The position numbers were made by a program, and so were the translations under genes. DNA of 33,972 bases. It comes from Gammaproteobacteria bacterium. Its GTDB lineage: Bacteria; Pseudomonadota; Gammaproteobacteria; GCF-002020875. Below, piece by piece: positions 17,484 to 24,029 of this stretch. Positions within the stretch are counted from its first letter, which is position 1; every line of letters starts with the position of its first letter. The notes under the pieces were generated by a model. The model was not told where the DNA came from, searched no databases, and saw only the letters and a list, made by a program, of their open reading frames with translations. The stretch is taken from NCBI GenBank assembly GCA_018648825.1, contig JABGQL010000083.1, positions 1 through 33,972 of the forward strand, given 5' to 3'.

Positions 17484-18926
17484 TTAACGGCTGTAGATCA
17501 CTCGAGGTAGCTCGACTTGACGTATGTGGTCTGCCTCGTCCTGCCACTGCAGGGTGTCGAGGTGGGTCTCATCAAACAGGTGTTTGGGGTTGTCACTGGC
17601 GATAGAGAGCCAGCATACCAGCTCACTCAGCCCCTGTTCCAGCGGGTCCTGCTGTAGTAGTGCCTGCAGGGTGATCTGTGGCTGGGTTTGGAGAGCCTTG
17701 CGAAGGCGTGAGCGTAGCTGTTCTGAATCGATATAGCTCTGCTCAAATAGTGCATCTGTGTTGAGAACCGACTCCTCCCCAGCGATCACCGCCCCCTCCA
17801 GCTGTGGCTTTAATGGTGGGGCGTAGAGGGGGCGCTCCATCGGCAGACTGAGGTTGGGAGCGCTCTCATCGATCTCTGTAAGGTTGCCCTTGGGCGGCTG
17901 GTTGCGTAGCGCAATGGCCTTGCCCTCGATCTGCTTCAGCAGCACCATGATGCGCCGATTCTCCAGATAGGTCTGATCATCGAGATAACGCCTCAGCTGT
18001 TGGGAGAGGCGGGCCACGGTGCGCTGAGTCTGTTCGCCCGCCTCCAGCCAGTCGTAGTGGATGCGTTGTAGACGGCGATCGGGGCGCAGCTGCTGAATCG
18101 GCTCCAGCTGCAACACCTCGTCGAGTAGTGCGCTCAGCTCCTCTTGCCGTGTTGGAGACATCAAAAAGTCCCAGAAGGCACGAAAGCTCTTGCCCTGATC
18201 GGAGTCTGCAATCAGATCGCGCTCCCCAAAGATCTGCTCTAACAGCGCCCCCTTGTTGCCCTCCCACAGGGTGATACGTTCACGTACCTGCTGATCAAGT
18301 GCACGAAAATTCTGTTCCACCTCACGAAAGTCAGAGAGCAGTTCACGCGCGGTGGTGGTCAACTGCTGGAAACGGTCTCGCAGTGCAGTCTCATCCAGTA
18401 GCTCCAGCTCACCCGCCTGAATGCGTTCGATCTCGGCCTCAATCACCTGTTTGCGGCTCTCCAGCTCTGCGATACGGCGTGCGGGGTCGGTTTCACTCCC
18501 CTCAATCATCTGTTTCAGTAACTGAAATACCGTCATCAGGCGCGATTCAGTGCCGACGAACTGGCGCTGTGTGAGGCTCTCTAGCCAGTTGATCGCCTTC
18601 TCGGTAGCGGGGGTCAGGTCATAATGTGGCTCATCGGAGTCGACCGGGTAAAACTTGCGCAGCCACCCCTTGTCGCTCTCGGCCCAGTCGCTGAGGTACT
18701 GCTCTGCCCGTTTGGGAAAGCGCTGCTCACCCTCCGTTTCACGCAGCTGAAACAGGGTGTCTTCCAATTTTGAGGCAAGATCGGCCTGAGTGATGACCCG
18801 CAGATTGGGTTCAACAAAGGCTTGTTGCAGAAAGCTGGCAATCAGTGGGGCATGGTCGGCTTGTAGCAGTCGCCATGCGGGATGGTTCTTTCGTAGGGAG
18901 GAGAGGGTGAGGTAGTCGAGCGCCAT
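17484..18926 (-). CDS. jetA: Wadjet protein JetA (DUF3375, kleisin/MukF-like)
   Basis: The 480-residue first gene of the operon matches DUF3375 (JetA), the kleisin-like bridge of the complex. The start MALDYLTLSSLRKNHPAWRL and the block SESRLMTVFQLLKQM-type (here TESRLMTVFQLLKQMIEGS) are characteristic. Then come helical, Glu/Arg-rich segments (about 180-260), FRAFWDFLMSPTRQEEL, and the C-terminal region after a proline-rich linker near 370-395. No ribosome-binding site is evident before the ATG. It follows a 229-bp region containing repeats that may be an operator. It is followed by jetB after 2 nt. Confidence 0.96.
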   Translation of the reverse strand: MALDYLTLSSLRKNHPAWRLLQADHAPLIASFLQQAFVEPNLRVITQADLASKLEDTLFQLRETEGEQRFPKRAEQYLSDWAESDKGWLRKFYPVDSDEPHYDLTPATEKAINWLESLTQRQFVGTESRLMTVFQLLKQMIEGSETDPARRIAELESRKQVIEAEIERIQAGELELLDETALRDRFQQLTTTARELLSDFREVEQNFRALDQQVRERITLWEGNKGALLEQIFGERDLIADSDQGKSFRAFWDFLMSPTRQEELSALLDEVLQLEPIQQLRPDRRLQRIHYDWLEAGEQTQRTVARLSQQLRRYLDDQTYLENRRIMVLLKQIEGKAIALRNQPPKGNLTEIDESAPNLSLPMERPLYAPPLKPQLEGAVIAGEESVLNTDALFEQSYIDSEQLRSRLRKALQTQPQITLQALLQQDPLEQGLSELVCWLSIASDNPKHLFDETHLDTLQWQDEADHIRQVELPRVIYSR

Positions 18927-18944
18927 TTGGGTGGTGATTAGACC

Positions 18945-18973
18945 ACAGTGAAGTTAGGGTTTACAGTGACTGT
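18945..18973. promoter_or_regulatory. Repeats and palindrome upstream of jetA, possible operator
   Basis: ACAGTGA occurs at 18945-18951 and again at 18963-18969, an 18-bp phase. The second copy is part of a perfect inverted repeat ACAGT-G-ACTGT (18963-18973). The block lies 19-47 bp upstream of the jetA start codon, where a repressor could control the Wadjet operon. No clear -35/-10 pair was found nearby on the minus strand (a weak TCTAAT is the best -10). Regulator unknown; could be chance. Confidence 0.35.
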
Positions 18974-18983
18974 GCTGAGGGGG

Positions 18984-19097
18984 CTAGCCTTCTGTACTTG
19001 GTTCAGAGTGATCCTCCAGAAAAGACTGAGAGTTTTGGGCAAAGTCAGCCAACTGTCGCTGCTGGATAGGGCGGCTACCTCCCTTGGTTAATAGAAT
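18984..19097 (-). pseudogene. Possible 3' remnant of an unknown gene
   Basis: A minus-strand open frame of 37 codons, with no ATG, GTG or TTG start that is credible, reads like a protein C-terminus (GGSRPIQQRQLADFAQNSQ, then SFLEDHSEPSTEG) and ends in TAG at 18986-18984. It is closed upstream by a TAG near 19100, right where the higBA promoter region begins. It may be the tail of a gene truncated by insertion of higBA, or a chance open frame. The protein is not recognised. Confidence 0.25.
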
Positions 19098-19120
19098 CTA
19101 CATGCTGAAGCAATATTGTA

Positions 19121-19148
19121 TTGCGATATTATCGAGTTATGATATTAT
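19121..19148 (+). promoter_or_regulatory. Candidate higBA promoter with embedded palindrome
   Basis: TTGCGA (19121-19126) and TATTAT (19143-19148) are spaced by 16 bp. A perfect inverted repeat CGATA-T-TATCG lies at 19124-19134, and GATATTA recurs at 19125-19131 and 19141-19147. CAATATTG at 19111-19118 is also a palindrome. Autoregulation by the HigA helix-turn-helix protein is known for this family; the exact operator is inferred. The -10 sits unusually close to the higB ATG. Confidence 0.45.
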
Positions 19149-19155
19149 TAAAGGC

Positions 19156-19437
19156 ATGATTAAACAGTTTGCCGATAAACCTACTGCCGCAATCTTTTCT
19201 GGCTTGATCCTCAGAAAGATGGATAGAAGACTACAGGAGAAGGCGAGACTGAAGCTTCAGCAGATTGATAATGCTACTCAATTGGATGATCTCAGAAATC
19301 CGCCAAGCAACCGATTAGAGCGAAAATCAGGCAATATGAAGCACCTGCACTGTCTGAGAGTGAATAAACAGTGGCGAATCTGTTTTGAGTGGGTAGATGG
19401 GCATGCATACAAAGTGCAATTGACGGATTACCATTAG
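19156..19437 (+). CDS. higB: HigB-type toxin (RelE superfamily)
   Basis: The 93-residue protein matches the HigB plasmid-maintenance killer family, ribosome-dependent mRNA interferases. The family layout is visible: the start MIKQFADKPTAAIFSG, the helical stretch RRLQEKARLKLQQIDNA, then DLRNPPSNRLERKSG and the end WRICFEWVDGHAYKVQLTDYH. The start at 19156 was chosen over a longer frame from 19084 because the extension crosses the AT-rich promoter and has no family similarity. It precedes its antitoxin by 10 nt, which is the usual HigB-first order. It flanks the Wadjet operon, in the opposite orientation. Confidence 0.92.
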   Translation: MIKQFADKPTAAIFSGLILRKMDRRLQEKARLKLQQIDNATQLDDLRNPPSNRLERKSGNMKHLHCLRVNKQWRICFEWVDGHAYKVQLTDYH

Positions 19438-19447
19438 GAGAGTGATT

Positions 19448-19780
19448 ATGATTAAGCGTGAAAATTTAGCCAATACTGACTTCTCTGATATTGTGACTGG
19501 GGAGAAGGTATTGCCGATTCATCCGGGTATTCACCTAAAGGATTATATAGAAGGTGCTGGAGTCACCCAGTACCGAGTAGCCAAGGAGATCCATGTTTCG
19601 GCTATCCGCATCAGTGAAATTGTGAATGGTAAGCGCTCAATCAGTGCTGACACGGCTATCCGGTTGGGGCGCTTTTTTGATACTTCGGCACAGTTTTGGA
19701 TGAATTTACAGTCTCGGTATGACTTGGATGTTATGGTTGGTGAGAAGGATTATAATGATATAACCCCTGTTGCTGCATAG
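19448..19780 (+). CDS. higA: HigA-type antitoxin (XRE helix-turn-helix)
   Basis: The 110-residue protein is a HigA antitoxin. The conserved start region ends in LPIHPGIHLKDYIEGAGVTQ, followed by the helix-turn-helix YRVAKEIHVSAIRISEIVNG and the C-terminal SADTAIRLGRFFDTSAQFWM. It should neutralise HigB and repress the operon. The ATG at 19448 is preferred because AGGAG lies 7 bp upstream; a GTG at 19442 is in frame but too close to that site. Confidence 0.94.
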   Translation: MIKRENLANTDFSDIVTGEKVLPIHPGIHLKDYIEGAGVTQYRVAKEIHVSAIRISEIVNGKRSISADTAIRLGRFFDTSAQFWMNLQSRYDLDVMVGEKDYNDITPVAA

Positions 19781-19880
19781 GGAGTGGAAGCTGCTATGCG
19801 TGGTGTTTGCTCGCATGTTATTTGGGTAAAAAAGTGAATTATTGTTCGACTCAAATTCGTGATTGTGTACCCTATCCCCC

Positions 19881-20894
19881 ATGATTACCTTGGGAATTGA
19901 AAGTTCTTGTGATGAGACGGGCATCGCACTCTATGAAACCGGAGTGGGTTTGCGTGGGCACGTACTCTATAGCCAAGCAGAGATGCACGCACAATATGGC
20001 GGTGTGGTACCTGAGTTAGCCTCGCGCGACCATATCCAGCGAGTGATTCCATTGATTGATCAGCTGCTGCAAGAGAGCGGTATCAATAGAGAGCAGGTGG
20101 GCGGTATCGCCTACACCGCAGGCCCCGGTTTGATGGGTGCGTTGATGGTAGGGGCCTGTGTAGGGCGCAGCTTGGCCTATGCGTGGGGAGTGCCTGCTGT
20201 TGCGGTGCACCATATGGAGGGGCATCTGTTGGCTCCCTTGCTGGAGCCGGAAGTCCCAGAGTTTCCCTTTGTGGCACTACTGGTCTCTGGTGGTCATACG
20301 CTGCTGGTGCAGGTGGATGGCGTGGGGCAGTATCAACCCTTGGGGGAGTCAATCGATGATGCGGCTGGTGAGGCCTTTGATAAAACCGCCAAGCTGTTAG
20401 GGCTGGGGTATCCCGGTGGTCCTGCGCTCTCTAAGCTGGCAGAGCAGGGTGACCCAGACCGATTTACCTTTCCGCGCCCGATGGTTGATCGTCCCGGTCT
20501 CGACTTCAGCTTTAGTGGGTTAAAAACCTTTGCGCGTAATACGCTGGAGAAGCACTTTGAAGAGGAGACCATTGCTGCAGATGTCTCTCGTGCCTTTGAG
20601 GATGCGGTTGCCGATACCTTGGCGATTAAGTGTCGACGCGCATTACGTCAGTGTGAATTGAAGCGGCTGGTGGTAGCGGGTGGTGTCAGTGCCAACCGAC
20701 GTATTCGTAGTCGCTTGAGCGAGATTGCTGAGGGGGAGGGGGGTATGGCCTACTTCCCTCGGCCTGAGTTCTGTACCGACAACGGGGCGATGATCGCCTT
20801 TGCGGGAGCCTTGCGGCTGGAGGCGGGTGAGCAGAGCGGGTTGGGGGTTGAGACTCGCCCCCGTTGGCCGCTGAGTGAGCTGGCAGCCGTTTAA
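19881..20894 (+). CDS. tsaD: tRNA N6-threonylcarbamoyladenosine transferase TsaD
   Basis: The 337-residue protein (the same length as E. coli TsaD) transfers threonylcarbamoyl to A37 of ANN-decoding tRNAs, with TsaB, TsaE and TsaC. Visible landmarks are the start [19 protein letters not shown], the metal-binding HHMEGH (H111, H115), [13 protein letters not shown], and the ATP-site segments [15 protein letters not shown] and [13 protein letters not shown], ending near [13 protein letters not shown]. The start at 19881 was chosen because the family begins there; no ribosome-binding site is evident. In E. coli the gene is divergent from rpsU and adjacent to it; here an island separates them. It ends 3 bp from the convergent plsY. 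Confidence 0.98.
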   Translation: MITLGIESSCDETGIALYETGVGLRGHVLYSQAEMHAQYGGVVPELASRDHIQRVIPLIDQLLQESGINREQVGGIAYTAGPGLMGALMVGACVGRSLAYAWGVPAVAVHHMEGHLLAPLLEPEVPEFPFVALLVSGGHTLLVQVDGVGQYQPLGESIDDAAGEAFDKTAKLLGLGYPGGPALSKLAEQGDPDRFTFPRPMVDRPGLDFSFSGLKTFARNTLEKHFEEETIAADVSRAFEDAVADTLAIKCRRALRQCELKRLVVAGGVSANRRIRSRLSEIAEGEGGMAYFPRPEFCTDNGAMIAFAGALRLEAGEQSGLGVETRPRWPLSELAAV

Positions 20895-20897
20895 GCG

Positions 20898-21506
20898 TTA
20901 CTTTTTGCTGCCGATCTTATCTTCTCGGCCAGCCAGTAAATTCTCAATATTGCTACGGTGACGCCAATAGAGCATCACCGTAATGAGTGCCATGGCGCTG
21001 GTGAGTATGGTTGATCCGGTAATAGGGAATAGCATCCACACATAGAGTGGGGCCAGCAAGATCGCAGTTAATGCTGAGAGAGAGGAGTAGCGAAACAGCC
21101 CGGCGACAACGAGCCAGGTAGCCAGCGTTGCTAAGCCGATGCTCCAGTGCAGCCCAATCAATCCCCCCAGTGCAGTAGCCACCCCTTTCCCCCCTTTGAA
21201 GCCAAAGAATAGTGGATAGAGATGGCCCAAAAAGGCGGCGATCAATGTCAGGGCGATGGTCAGTTCTGTCGCCTCTAGCTGTACCGCAACCGCAACGGGA
21301 AGTAGTCCCTTCAGCATATCCCCCAGTAAGGTAAGCAGTGCCGCTTTTTTGCCCCCTAGGCGCAGTACATTGGTGGCGCCGGGGTTCATCGACCCTTCCG
21401 TGCGTGGGTCCGGTAGCTGTAGTAGTTTGCATACCAGTATCGCGGCGGAGAGGGAGCCAACCAGATAGGCAGCCACGACAAGGAGTAGTTCGGTCATTTC
21501 AATCAT
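20898..21506 (-). CDS. plsY: Glycerol-3-phosphate acyltransferase PlsY
   Basis: The 202-residue inner-membrane enzyme uses acyl-phosphate to acylate glycerol-3-phosphate, the first step of phospholipid synthesis. It has about five membrane segments and the three conserved loops: GSLSAAILVCK, MNPGATNVLR near the first, and GFKGGKGVATALGG. The start may be at 21506 or at a second ATG three codons later (21497). A TATAAT on the minus strand at 21520-21515 lies so close to the ATG that the mRNA could be nearly leaderless. The gene neighbours tsaD and folB, as in many gammaproteobacteria. Confidence 0.97.
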   Translation of the reverse strand: MIEMTELLLVVAAYLVGSLSAAILVCKLLQLPDPRTEGSMNPGATNVLRLGGKKAALLTLLGDMLKGLLPVAVAVQLEATELTIALTLIAAFLGHLYPLFFGFKGGKGVATALGGLIGLHWSIGLATLATWLVVAGLFRYSSLSALTAILLAPLYVWMLFPITGSTILTSAMALITVMLYWRHRSNIENLLAGREDKIGSKK

Positions 21507-21568
21507 AGTGTGGAATTATATGGGATAATTTGCTTCAGGTTATCAACAGATCAGGAAAAGAGCAGTAT

Positions 21569-21925
21569 ATGGATATCGTCTACATTAAAGACCTTCAGAT
21601 CAAAACAGTGATCGGCATCTACGACTGGGAACGGGAGATCAAGCAGACGGTGAGTATCGACCTAGAGATGGGTACGGACATCCGCAAGGCGGCGGAGAGC
21701 GACACCATTGAACATACGCTCGACTATAAGGCCGTTGCAAAACGGATTATCACCTTTGTGGAGGAGAGTAGCTTTCAGCTGGTAGAGACCATGGCTGAGC
21801 GTATTGCTGAAATCGTGCGCAGTGAATTTAATGTGCCGGGAGTGCGGTTGCGGGTGAGTAAGCCGGGGGCAGTGACTGGATCGCGTGATGTAGGGGTAGT
21901 GATTGAGCGTGGTGAAAAGATCTGA
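21569..21925 (+). CDS. folB: Dihydroneopterin aldolase FolB
   Basis: The 118-residue enzyme cleaves dihydroneopterin to 6-hydroxymethyl-dihydropterin and glycolaldehyde in folate synthesis. Family features are the start MDIVYIKDLQIKTVIGIYDWE, the segment DTIEHTLDYKAVAKRI, the catalytic region ETMAERIAEIV, and the end VRLRVSKPGAVTGSRDVGV. The start at 21569 was chosen on this N-terminus; an upstream frame from 21530 is an extension. AGGAAA precedes it. Its stop overlaps the folK start as TGATG, so the two consecutive folate enzymes are co-translated. Confidence 0.97.
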   Translation: MDIVYIKDLQIKTVIGIYDWEREIKQTVSIDLEMGTDIRKAAESDTIEHTLDYKAVAKRIITFVEESSFQLVETMAERIAEIVRSEFNVPGVRLRVSKPGAVTGSRDVGVVIERGEKI

Positions 21926-22413
21926 TGCCACAGGTTTATCTCAGCCTAGGTAGTAATATTGATCGTGAACAGAGTATCCAGCAGGCGATCAAGCAGCTGA
22001 CAGCAGAGTATGGTCTTCTCAAAATCTCCACAGTATATGAGAGTGAGGCGGTCGGGTTTGAGGGAGACGCCTTCTACAATTTGGTTGTTGGATTTGAGAC
22101 AGATCTGCAGTGGGAGCAGGTGCAGCAGCAGCTGCGTCAGATTGAGGAGGATAACGGGCGTGAGCGGGGATCGGAAAAATTCAGTTCACGCACCTTGGAT
22201 ATTGATCTGTTGATCTACGGTGATTTGGATCTGCAGAAACAGGGGGTCGACCTTCCCCGGGCAGAAATTTTTAAGTACGCTTTTGTGTTGCGCCCTCTGG
22301 CTGAGATTGCTGGAACAGAGTGCCACCCTCAAAGTGGCGAAAGTTATGCTGAGATTTGGGAGAGATTTGACTCAACTCCTCAGTCGCTGTGGGCCGCTGC
22401 GCTGCAGTTTTAA
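21925..22413 (+). CDS. folK: HPPK: 6-hydroxymethyl-7,8-dihydropterin pyrophosphokinase FolK
   Basis: The 162-residue enzyme transfers pyrophosphate from ATP to the FolB product. The family start MPQVYLSLGSNIDREQSIQQ, the loop EAVGFEGDAFYNLVVGFET, and the signature RTLDIDLLIYGD with its metal-binding aspartates are visible, followed by LPRAEIFKYAFVLRPLAEIA. Length is normal. It is coupled to folB by a 1-nt overlap. The 3' side holds the candidate small RNA. Confidence 0.97.
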   Translation: MPQVYLSLGSNIDREQSIQQAIKQLTAEYGLLKISTVYESEAVGFEGDAFYNLVVGFETDLQWEQVQQQLRQIEEDNGRERGSEKFSSRTLDIDLLIYGDLDLQKQGVDLPRAEIFKYAFVLRPLAEIAGTECHPQSGESYAEIWERFDSTPQSLWAAALQF

Positions 22414-22464
22414 AGGGAAAACCAGCCTGTAGGGTTTTGTAGGGAAACTATAGCAGGGGCTGCT

Positions 22465-22552
22465 TATAATACGCCTCCGGTACACGGCCCGTATAGTGCG
22501 CCCCTTCCCCCACTTTGGTGGTGTCTCTTTAGGTCGTGTGCCGTTCTTTTTT
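22465..22552 (+). ncRNA. Candidate small structured RNA or large terminator after folK
   Basis: A perfect -10 TATAAT (22465-22470) is followed about 8 bp later by CGGTACACGGCC (22478-22489). This segment can pair over its full 12 positions (two G-U pairs) with GGTCGTGTGCCG (22532-22543), which is followed at once by TTCTTTTTT (22544-22552). Inside the 42-nt loop, CCAC/GTGG forms a second small hairpin (22510-22521). This predicts an RNA of about 75 nt with closed ends and a U-rich terminator. No good -35 is seen. It could instead simply be the folK terminator. No known RNA family was recognised. Confidence 0.5.
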
Positions 22553-22599
22553 GATAAACTCCCCGATATGATCAATAAAGCCCTAATGGGGGAGCTGTT

Positions 22600-23220
22600 G
22601 TGTTGAACCTTATTGAAGCCGCTACCTTTCTGTCGTTACTGGTGAGTACACTTTATCTCTATTGGCAACTGCGCAGAACTCGCTTGAATCTACAAGAGCA
22701 GCAACAGCAGTCGGAACAGCTCAACCATCTGGCCTACTATGATGAGTTGACTCAGATTCCTAATCAAACCTACTTCAAGAAACATCTACAGCATGTGATT
22801 GCGAGAACAGAGCGCTCAAAAAATGAGTTTGCGCTGTTCTATATTGATCTGGATAACTTCAAGCCATTTAATGATGAGTATGGTCACCGCATGGGAGATC
22901 AGGTGTTAAAGGTTGCCGCAGAGGCGGTGGTGCAGAGTTTGCGAGAGGTTGATTTCCCCGCACGTTTTAGTAGTGATGAGTTTGTTGCGGTACTGGAGGG
23001 TACCAGTGACCGAGATCTTCTGGAGAGGGTTGCGCAACGTCTGATCGACAATATCTATCGGGCCACACAGGGGGTGGATGGAGATTATGAGATTAGCGCC
23101 AGCATTGGTATCAGCCTCTATCCACAGCAGAGCGAGAGCGTCAACGAGTTGATTGATATCGCAGACCATGCGATGTACAGCGCCAAGCAGCGAGGAAAGA
23201 GTGGTTATGTTTTTGCCTAA
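22600..23220 (+). CDS. Membrane GGDEF-domain protein with degenerate SSDEF signature
   Basis: The 206-residue protein has an N-terminal membrane helix (about 4-24), a short Gln-rich linker and a GGDEF domain beginning LAYYDELTQIPNQTYFKKHL. FYIDLDNFKPFNDEYGH is the metal-binding strand. The signature that should be GG(D/E)EF reads SSDEF, so cyclase activity is doubtful. The inhibitory I-site is preserved as REVD exactly five residues before it, in the same layout as in PleD, so the domain may bind c-di-GMP rather than make it. The GTG start at 22600 has GGGGGAG 5 bp upstream. The gene lies alone, after the small-RNA candidate, and converges with folM. Confidence 0.9.
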   Translation: MLNLIEAATFLSLLVSTLYLYWQLRRTRLNLQEQQQQSEQLNHLAYYDELTQIPNQTYFKKHLQHVIARTERSKNEFALFYIDLDNFKPFNDEYGHRMGDQVLKVAAEAVVQSLREVDFPARFSSDEFVAVLEGTSDRDLLERVAQRLIDNIYRATQGVDGDYEISASIGISLYPQQSESVNELIDIADHAMYSAKQRGKSGYVFA

Positions 23221-23233
23221 GGGGTACGGCCCT

Positions 23234-23989
23234 CTAGTTGCTTAAGGTGCGACCACCATCGACATTGAGAATCTGTCCCGTGGTGTAGTGGGCATCTCGA
23301 ATCAAAAATAGCACCGTGCGTGCAATATCGGCGGGTTCACCGCTGCGCTTCAACGCAGTGCGAGAGAGAATATCTGACTTAGTGGCCTCATCCATCTCAT
23401 TTTCTGGCCAGAGAATCGCCCCCGGAGCCACCCCATTAACCCGCACATCCGGCCCCAGCTCTCGTGCCAAACTTTTGGTGAGCATTGCCAGTCCCGCCTT
23501 GGCGATACTGTATACAGGGTGCTCTTTGAGTGGGCGGTCGGCATGAATATCAACAATGTTGATGATATTGCCCTGCTGTGCCTTGAGGTATGGTGCTGCG
23601 GCTTGAGCCAAAAACAGGGGCGCCTTGAGGTTGGAGCCCATTAGGTCATCCCAGTTATCCTCGCTGATGGTTCCTAGTGGGGTCGGGTAGAAGGTTGAGG
23701 CGTTATTGACCAATATATCCAGTCGTCCCCATATGGCTTCGGCCTGTTGAATCAGTGTGTCGAAGCGATCGACTTGGTGGAGATCCCCCTGCAGCAGTGC
23801 AACAGAGTCGGGGCGGGCGGACTCGAGCTCTTGCTGTAGTGCCTTTGCCGCCTGATCAGAGTTGCGGTAGTGAATCACAATATTCATCCCTGCGGTGTGC
23901 AAGGTGCGGGCGGTGGTGGCTCCAATGCGATGAGCCGCTCCGGTGATCAAAGCTACTTTGTTGGCGCAAGCGTTGTTATCATTATCCAT
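23234..23989 (-). CDS. Pteridine reductase / FolM-like short-chain dehydrogenase
   Basis: The 251-residue short-chain dehydrogenase has the Rossmann motif TGAAHRIG; the TGxxxRxG form is typical of pteridine reductases, using NADPH. The other motifs are NNAS, catalytic YSIAK (with IVDIHADRP before it) and the C-terminal NVDGGRTLSN. Family members reduce dihydropterins and dihydrofolate. Placement beside folB-folK supports a folate role. It is divergent from the methyltransferase gene, with a 40-bp gap, and 13 bp from the convergent GGDEF gene. FolM rather than a general SDR is likely but not proven by sequence alone. Confidence 0.87.
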   Translation of the reverse strand: MDNDNNACANKVALITGAAHRIGATTARTLHTAGMNIVIHYRNSDQAAKALQQELESARPDSVALLQGDLHQVDRFDTLIQQAEAIWGRLDILVNNASTFYPTPLGTISEDNWDDLMGSNLKAPLFLAQAAAPYLKAQQGNIINIVDIHADRPLKEHPVYSIAKAGLAMLTKSLARELGPDVRVNGVAPGAILWPENEMDEATKSDILSRTALKRSGEPADIARTVLFLIRDAHYTTGQILNVDGGRTLSN

Positions 23990-24029
23990 TCCGTTAATTC
24001 CATTTTTTCGTAATCTTCTAGTCTATCAG

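Noticed and set aside
19084-19155. N-terminal extension of higB by 24 codons
   Set aside because: It crosses the AT-rich promoter and palindromes, and HigB proteins start at the MIKQF residues.
23943-24029. N-terminal extension of the methyltransferase with a hydrophobic stretch resembling a signal peptide
   Set aside because: It overlaps the folM start antisense and the family begins at the later ATG; no ribosome site supports the longer form.
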